Below are positions 58,861 through 64,000 of a DNA stretch of 64,000 nt, piece by piece. Positions within the stretch are counted from its first letter, which is position 1. Each line of letters begins with the position of its first letter. Below the pieces are notes generated by a model. It searched no databases, had not been told where the DNA came from, and saw only the letters and a program-made list of their open reading frames with translations. Source of the DNA: Peribacillus asahii (GTDB lineage Bacteria > Bacillota > Bacilli > Bacillales > DSM-1321); NCBI RefSeq assembly GCF_004006295.1, contig NZ_CP026095.1, positions 3,272,001 to 3,336,000 of the forward strand. Direction: 5' to 3'. The translations under genes were made by a program, and so were the position numbers.

Positions 58861-60365
58861 TCCTCTGTTCCTTTAATGGATAAAATAGAAGCTAACTCCC
58901 TTTTCCAATAAAAAGAGTTCGCTTGTTGTCGTTCAACAATAGGAGGCCATCGTTCCATGACTTGCTCAATCGCCATGCCGCAGCAATCGCAACAAACTGG
59001 ATTGTCAACAGCCTGATTCTCTTCGAAGTACTGCACAATCCCTAGGCGTCGACAAGTTGAGTCTCTAACCCATTGCAATAACTGCTCCAGCTTCTGCGCA
59101 TGCCTGCTTTTTCGCGTATAACAATACTGTTTAAACAACTCAATCGGCTTCGCTACATCCTGCTTTGTTGCCAAAAACTGAGCAATCATTCGAAACTGAA
59201 CTTCATTTAAAGAAAATTGATGACACAGTTGCTCCTGCATAGGCTTTAATATGTCCATCATGCCCTCGCCACTCTTCAAAAGCTCTGCATGTACACCTTC
59301 TATTTGAGAATCTGTTGGAAGCTGTTGCTCCATCAAATGTAATGGCAGTCCCTCATCTCCATCACTATATAATAAAACAGCAGCACTTTGTTCTCCATCA
59401 CGACCTGCCCTTCCAATTTCTTGTACATACGATTCCATTGTCGCCGGCAAATGAAAATGGATGACAAACCGTATATCTGGTTTATTAACTCCCATTCCAA
59501 AAGCACTTGTTGCACAAATTATCTGCAATTGACCCGTAATAAATTGTTGCTGTATGAGCATTCTTTGATCTGCTTCCATTCCTCCGTGATAATAAGCAAT
59601 TCGATTGACTCCTTGATTGTGCAAATATTCACTTACGGACTCCGCTGCCTTCTTAGAAGAAAAATAAATAATGCCACTGCCTGAAAACTGTTGAACAAGC
59701 TGTACCAACCGTTCTAACTTCTCCTCATAACGAGACAGCTTCTCCACAAACAGTGCAATATTATGTCGATTAACAGTCGAAACGATTTGTTTCATATCCT
59801 TTATCTCAAGCTTTTCAATAATATCCTTTCGAACTTCTTCTGTTGCTGTAGCTGTCAAAGCGAGCGTTAATGGTTCCCCCAGCTTTTGTCGAGCTTCTCC
59901 TAAGTTTAAATAATCCGGTCTAAAATCATAGCCCCATTGCGAAATACAATGTGCCTCATCAATAACAAATAACCCGATTTCAATTTGTTGAATCGCCCCG
60001 ATTACATAATCTAACGCCAGCATTTCAGGTGATATAAAAATAAATCGAAACGAAGATAATTGACTAAGTGCCTCCTTCTTTTGCTGAAGGGTTAAAAAAG
60101 AGTTAAATGTTAATACCCTTTTCTCGCCTCTCACTTTGAGCTGTTCCGCTTGATCTTGCATTAAAGATAATAATGGCGAGACAATTAATGTCGGTTTCTT
60201 TAAGGCATAAGTAGGCAATTGATAGCATAAAGATTTACCTGTACCCGTTGGCAGCATGGCCAATAGATGTTGTCCTGCTAATAAGGAAGAAATCACTTCC
60301 TTCTGCCCTGGCCGAAATTCAGTAAATCCAAAGTAGTGTTCCAGTATTTCTTCCAAAGAATTCAC
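58857..60365 (-). CDS. recS: RecQ-family DNA helicase RecS
   Basis: ATP-dependent 3'-5' helicase. 502 residues. Seen: LPTGTGKSLCYQLP, FVIDEAHCISQWGYDFRPDYL, ALTATAT, HLPATMESYVQEIGRAGRDG, and the zinc-binding cluster with CR...CCDCC near 435-465. There is no HRDC domain, so it is the short RecS type (ypbC) and not RecQ proper. Start GTG overlaps the ypbB stop by four bases. Confidence 0.95.
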   Translation of the reverse strand: MNSLEEILEHYFGFTEFRPGQKEVISSLLAGQHLLAMLPTGTGKSLCYQLPTYALKKPTLIVSPLLSLMQDQAEQLKVRGEKRVLTFNSFLTLQQKKEALSQLSSFRFIFISPEMLALDYVIGAIQQIEIGLFVIDEAHCISQWGYDFRPDYLNLGEARQKLGEPLTLALTATATEEVRKDIIEKLEIKDMKQIVSTVNRHNIALFVEKLSRYEEKLERLVQLVQQFSGSGIIYFSSKKAAESVSEYLHNQGVNRIAYYHGGMEADQRMLIQQQFITGQLQIICATSAFGMGVNKPDIRFVIHFHLPATMESYVQEIGRAGRDGEQSAAVLLYSDGDEGLPLHLMEQQLPTDSQIEGVHAELLKSGEGMMDILKPMQEQLCHQFSLNEVQFRMIAQFLATKQDVAKPIELFKQYCYTRKSRHAQKLEQLLQWVRDSTCRRLGIVQYFEENQAVDNPVCCDCCGMAIEQVMERWPPIVERQQANSFYWKRELASILSIKGTEE

Positions 60366-61414
60366 AATTCGTCACCCGCTTTCGCTAATACAAGCCGAAT
60401 TTGAAAAAAGCTAATAGCTTCATCTGCTAACGATTGCCTAATAGCCTTTAGCTGTTTTGTTTGAAGCTTCTTCATTACCTGCAGTATTTTCTCTTCCACA
60501 GCACTCGTCACATATTCATGAATCGGAAATTGTTTATCCACTAATACAATTTCAACGAGATGGTCTTCAATTGTATTAACCTTCAAGCGACGAATGTTCG
60601 CAATTTCAGTTAGCGTTCGACCTGCTTGAATAAACTGTAGCGTCGTTTGTGTAGACTGCGTTAAACGGGACTGCTGTAAATCTCCTATAAGAGAAGATAA
60701 AAGGCGATATTGCGTAAATGTTTTCTCTATTTCATAAAACATCCAGTGCAGGGATTCTAGAAATACATAACGCACATACCACTCATCAAGCTGCATCGTT
60801 TTTGAAATTTGGTCAAAAGTCTGTCCTACCCGATTTATACCTGTTAATTTTCTAACAAAAATCGTTTGATGCCTATCACTTTGTCTCTCCAATAAATCGG
60901 TTAACTCTTCATACAAATGCTGAGCCATCAACTCTCGATTTTGACGATTCTTTTGTAAAAATTGTTTTACGGATTGTTGAATTTTAGTATGCCGTTGAAT
61001 CGGATAAAACTTGGTTTCATTGTGAACAATATGGGAGAGCGTTTGAATTAACAAATTCAATCTGCCCCAAAAAACAGGAGCCACATTTTGATACTTCCAT
61101 CCATTTAATCGAGTTGGGATTGGTTCACATTGAGCAAGCTCTTCCTCTCCACTTTGTGTAATAATAAAAACATCTGATTTTTCCTTAGCTGTAATCCAAC
61201 CATGTTCAACAAGATTTTGGATGGTATCAACCAGCTGTTTTCGAGTAAAGTGAGGAATTGTTCCAAAAACATTAGTCAAACGAAATAAATGAGCATCTTG
61301 AATAGTTTGTGAAGATTTTTTTCCTTGCAACATATGATAAATGGCATAAATGGATCGCTCACCTTGAAATTTTTTGATTGTATGGAGGATGATAACTTGC
61401 AAATAATTTGCCAA
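60362..61414 (-). CDS. ypbB: YpbB, helix-turn-helix protein paired with RecS
   Basis: A protein of about 350 residues with the N-terminal GERSIYAIYHMLQGKKSSQTIQD signature and a C-terminal HTH_40 domain (FIQAGRTLTEIANIRRLKVNTIEDHLVEI). Likely a partner or regulator of RecS; no direct evidence. The start is uncertain: TTG at 61414 (ANYLQVIILHTIK) matches the B. subtilis N terminus best, but the frame is open to an ATG at 61456 that has no ribosome site. Confidence 0.85.
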   Translation of the reverse strand: MANYLQVIILHTIKKFQGERSIYAIYHMLQGKKSSQTIQDAHLFRLTNVFGTIPHFTRKQLVDTIQNLVEHGWITAKEKSDVFIITQSGEEELAQCEPIPTRLNGWKYQNVAPVFWGRLNLLIQTLSHIVHNETKFYPIQRHTKIQQSVKQFLQKNRQNRELMAQHLYEELTDLLERQSDRHQTIFVRKLTGINRVGQTFDQISKTMQLDEWYVRYVFLESLHWMFYEIEKTFTQYRLLSSLIGDLQQSRLTQSTQTTLQFIQAGRTLTEIANIRRLKVNTIEDHLVEIVLVDKQFPIHEYVTSAVEEKILQVMKKLQTKQLKAIRQSLADEAISFFQIRLVLAKAGDEL

Positions 61415-61597
61415 ATGTACACTCACACCCTTTGTTTTCCCTAATGATGCTTTCATTGTAACAAAGATGGAGATAAAGTGTATTTCTAATCCTCCAAATA
61501 AGACAAATTTTGTTCTTTTTTAGCAAATAAAAAGTACATGATATTTCATTTGTTGGTTATTCGTATACCATGAGGAATTTTTTAGCTAGATTTCCTA

Positions 61598-61626
61598 TTG
61601 AAAAATGCGGAATTCAGCCGTACAAT
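61598..61626 (+). promoter_or_regulatory. sigma-A promoter of fer
   Basis: TTGAAA, 17-base spacer, TACAAT. It lies 66 bases before the fer ATG. Confidence 0.75.
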
Positions 61627-61653
61627 AGGAATAAGGTGAAACTATGTGAATAA

Positions 61654-61941
<288 letters not shown>

Positions 61942-61948
61942 AAGAACA

Positions 61949-61982
61949 AGCCATTTCCCTACACAGAAATGGCTTTTTTTTA
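61949..61982 (+). terminator. terminator after fer
   Basis: AGCCATTT/AAATGGCT arms, ten-base loop, T8 on the plus strand; seven bases past the fer stop. Confidence 0.92.
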
Positions 61983-62083
61983 ACTTTGCTAATCGAACGA
62001 TTCGAGATTCACTTCATGCAAAACTATCGTTCCCATCCATCTTTTAGCATATCCTTACCCCATACTATTTAGTCAAATTAGAC

Positions 62084-62117
62084 AAAAAAAATCGAACGGT
62101 AAACGTTCGATTTTTTT
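62084..62117 (-). terminator. terminator after ribU (bidirectional)
   Basis: ATCGAACG/CGTTCGAT arms with five-base loop, A/T runs on both sides; two bases past the ribU stop. Confidence 0.9.
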
Positions 62118-62119
62118 CT

Positions 62120-62695
62120 TCATATATTTTTATATAAGGCTTGTTTATTAAGCCACGTTTGCATTTTAGCAAAAATCAACATAAACACAACTGTAATCAA
62201 TATACCTTTTATAAGGTTAAATGGCAAAATAGCAGTCGTGACAAATGTTCGAGCCTCTGAACCAGACATCGCCTCTGCTCCTAAGAAAAATGTATAGGCA
62301 GGTAAGAAGATATAATAATTTAAAACACTCATCAACACAGCCATTGAAATCGTTCCAGCAAATAACCCAAAAGTCATTCCTCTTACAGAACGAATTTTTT
62401 TATATACATAGTAGGTTGGTAAAACAAATAAAATCCCTGCTGTAAAGTTCGCAATATGTCCGACTGGAATCGCTGTTAAACTTCCTGTCATAATCGCATC
62501 TAACAAGTTTTTAACAAATTCTACTAGTATTCCTGCTCCAGGACCAAAGATTATCGCAGCAATTAAAGCGGGAATATCACTAAAATCCACATTCAAAAAA
62601 ACTGGGAACCCCGGAAACGGAAAGTTCAGGAGCATCAAAACATAAGAGACGCTCGTAAGCATTGCTAAAGTCACTAACTTTTGTACCTTCATCAT
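62120..62695 (-). CDS. ribU: riboflavin transporter RibU (ECF S-component)
   Basis: Substrate-binding membrane subunit of the energy-coupling-factor riboflavin uptake system, called ypaA in B. subtilis. 191 residues with about six helices. The N-terminal motif VLMLLNFPFPGFPVFLNVDFSDIPALIAA with its FxxDxxDxPAL core is the RibU signature. The ATG at 62695 after AAGGAG is preferred to a much longer frame through the riboswitch. FMN riboswitch control confirms the function. Confidence 0.96.
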   Translation of the reverse strand: MMKVQKLVTLAMLTSVSYVLMLLNFPFPGFPVFLNVDFSDIPALIAAIIFGPGAGILVEFVKNLLDAIMTGSLTAIPVGHIANFTAGILFVLPTYYVYKKIRSVRGMTFGLFAGTISMAVLMSVLNYYIFLPAYTFFLGAEAMSGSEARTFVTTAILPFNLIKGILITVVFMLIFAKMQTWLNKQALYKNI

Positions 62696-62764
62696 TCTCT
62701 CTCCTTCTTTTTCTAATCTACTCCGAAAAAGAGGACAAGTTCTGTTAAACGGTTTGTGTCCAAT

Positions 62765-62797
62765 AAAAAACCCTTTAATTCCGATGGAATTAAAAGG
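62765..62797 (-). terminator. riboswitch-controlled terminator of ribU
   Basis: Minus strand CCTTTTAATTCC pairs with GGAATTAAAGGG around ATC, then T6. A second CCTTTAATTT copy just upstream (62802-62811) could pair as antiterminator. It lies between the FMN aptamer and ribU. Confidence 0.88.
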
Positions 62798-62864
62798 AGA
62801 AATTAAAGGATTCGACAAACACACGCTCAATATATCATCTTTTGAACGTCTACAAGAACCTCCA

Positions 62865-62992
62865 TCTTCTCCCATCCAGACTATACTGTCGGCTTTGGAA
62901 TCTCACCAAATCCTGCCTTAACCAAGGCTCGCGGGCTGAGAAGGAATCTCCTTCATCACCGCCGGTGGGGAATCACACCCCGCCCCGAAGAT
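62865..62992 (-). promoter_or_regulatory. FMN riboswitch (RFN element)
   Basis: The minus strand reads ATCTTCGGGGCGGGGTG..., then CCCCACCGGCGGTGAT, CAGCCCGCGAGCC, GCAGGATTTGGTGAGATTCC and CCGACAGTATAGTCTGGATG, all conserved RFN blocks in the right order. FMN binding should favour the terminator at 62765-62797 and so lower ribU expression. Confidence 0.98.
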
Positions 62993-63294
62993 AGACCTAT
63001 AAAATTATTATACTACTACGCATTTATTATATCTGTTTTTTCTTTATTTGAATAGCTTTTTTCTAAAATTAACCAGGTTAAAAAATTTCCCTTACATAAT
63101 CAAAAAAGAATGAGCCTTCTCTCTTCATTATAATAGAAATACAATATTTAACAATCAAACATTATTCGTTTATGTGAAATGATAACGCAAACAAAAAATG
63201 TTTTTTGAATAAAAATGTCATAAAATACGTATAATTATATATCTCACATTACATTTATTCGCTTTTTATACTCCCTTGCCTAATCCCCATAACA

Positions 63295-63323
63295 TTGACA
63301 GTTATCCGTTCCGATTGTAAAAT
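63295..63323 (+). promoter_or_regulatory. sigma-A promoter of serA
   Basis: TTGACA, a 17-base spacer and TAAAAT, 45 bases before the GTG start. The 370-base gap between the riboswitch and serA holds nothing else that I can call; it is very AT-rich. Confidence 0.8.
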
Positions 63324-63367
63324 TAACTGAAGTTTAAGATAATTTTTTCTAGGAAGGTGTTCATGAC

Positions 63368-64000
63368 GTGTATCGCATTTTAGTAGCAGATGCCATCAAA
63401 CCTGAAGGATTAGGACCCCTATTAGAAGCAACCCACATTGAACTTATTCAAAAAACCGTCGGCGAAGCAGAGAAGCAGCTTGACCAAATTGATGCAATTC
63501 TAGTTCGAAGTGCAACAAAAGTAACCGAAGAATTAATGGAACGCATGCCGCAATTAAAGATTATTGCACGTGCAGGGGTTGGTGTTGATAACATTGACAT
63601 TCCAGCCGCAACCAAACGTGGAATTGTTGTTGTAAATGCTCCAGATGGAAATACCATTTCTACATGTGAGCATACATTTGCAATGATGTCTTCTCTTGTC
63701 CGTCACATCCCACAAGCATTTACTTCTTTAAAGGCTGGAGAATGGAAACGTTCTTCTTTCACAGGTATTGAACTCCGCGGAAAAACACTTGGTATTGTTG
63801 GATTCGGTCGTATCGGTGGAGAACTCGCAAAGCGTGCAAAAGCATTCGGAATGGAAGTTGTTGTATTTGATCCATTCTTAACAACTGACCGTGCTAAGAA
63901 GATGGCCGTTACAGTCCTACCGTTAGCAGAACTATTACCTAAAGCCGATATTATTACGGTGCATACCCCCTTAACAAATGAAACAAGAGGTTTAATCAAT
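63368..64000 (+). CDS. serA: D-3-phosphoglycerate dehydrogenase, N-terminal part (cut by window edge)
   Basis: First step of serine synthesis. The visible 211 residues start [13 protein letters not shown] and include [20 protein letters not shown], and the NAD motif [17 protein letters not shown] near residue 140. The catalytic Arg/Glu/His and the C-terminal ACT domain lie beyond base 64000. The start is GTG at 63368 after AGGAAGGTG; an ATG at 63363 reads out of frame and stops at once. Confidence 0.96.
   Translation, partial: MYRILVADAIKPEGLGPLLEATHIELIQKTVGEAEKQLDQIDAILVRSATKVTEELMERMPQLKIIARAGVGVDNIDIPAATKRGIVVVNAPDGNTISTCEHTFAMMSSLVRHIPQAFTSLKAGEWKRSSFTGIELRGKTLGIVGFGRIGGELAKRAKAFGMEVVVFDPFLTTDRAKKMAVTVLPLAELLPKADIITVHTPLTNETRGLIN

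Noticed and set aside
63448..63999. Two minus-strand frames opposite serA
   Set aside because: Both are shadows of the serA coding frame.

Overview
The window is a housekeeping chromosomal segment of an endospore-forming, low-GC Gram-positive bacterium of the family Bacillaceae. The evidence is gene order. From nth at the left to serA at the right the genes follow the Bacillus subtilis nth-dnaD-aspB ... recS-ypbB-fer-ypaA(ribU)-serA order almost gene for gene. It includes sporulation and germination genes (spoIVA, ypjB, sleB, ypeB, prsW), bacillithiol genes (bshA, bshB1, ypdA), menaquinone-dependent respiration (qcrABC, hepST, menG) and TRAP (mtrB). Nearly everything is on the minus strand; only ypjC (yitT family), ypzI, fer and serA are on the plus strand. 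No tRNA, rRNA, CRISPR array, prophage or intact insertion sequence was seen.

Layout, left to right. 1-6.3 kb: nth (partial), dnaD, aspB, ypmB, ypmA, dinG. 6.4-8.8 kb: the pantothenate genes panB-panC-panD, with a structured leader and a frameshift in panC. 8.9-14.5 kb: birA, cca, bshA, bshB1, mgsA, dapB, ypjD. 14.7-18.0 kb: membrane and sporulation proteins (ypjC, yugP, ypjB, ypjA). 18.2-22.9 kb: qcrA-qcrB-qcrC and ypiA/B/F. 23.5-31.1 kb: the aromatic supraoperon aroC-aroB-aroH-hisC-tyrA-aroA with cheR upstream. 31.3-36.1 kb: ndk, hepT, menG, hepS, mtrB, folE, hbs. 36.6-47.3 kb: spoIVA, yphF, yphE, gpsA, der, yphA, ypzI, fni, ypfD, plsC, cmk. 47.7-54.7 kb: ypfB, ypeB, sleB, prsW, ansA, ypdA, gudB. 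55.1-64.0 kb: ypbH, ypbG, ypbF, ypbE, ypbD, recS, ypbB, fer, ribU behind an FMN riboswitch, and serA (partial).

The clusters are functional units. Chorismate is made and routed to tyrosine/phenylalanine by aroC/aroB/aroH/aroA/tyrA/hisC. Heptaprenyl diphosphate and menaquinone are made by hepS/menG/hepT and used by the Qcr complex. SleB and YpeB act together in cortex lysis. BshA/BshB1 make bacillithiol, and YpdA recycles its disulfide.

The interesting departures are losses and non-coding structure. The trpEDCFBA block that lies between aroH and hisC in B. subtilis is absent (about 20 bp gap), yet a TRAP protein with intact RNA-binding residues is kept 7 kb away. asnS is missing between dnaD and aspB, and ypfA between ypfB and ypeB. 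panC carries a one-base insertion in an A-run. A family of palindromic intergenic repeats that start with ATAAAGTGAAACTT occurs in one full and four degenerate or deleted copies; it resembles the bcr repeats of the B. cereus group. A candidate pan-type leader RNA precedes panB. I did not find a convincing undescribed defence or mobile system.
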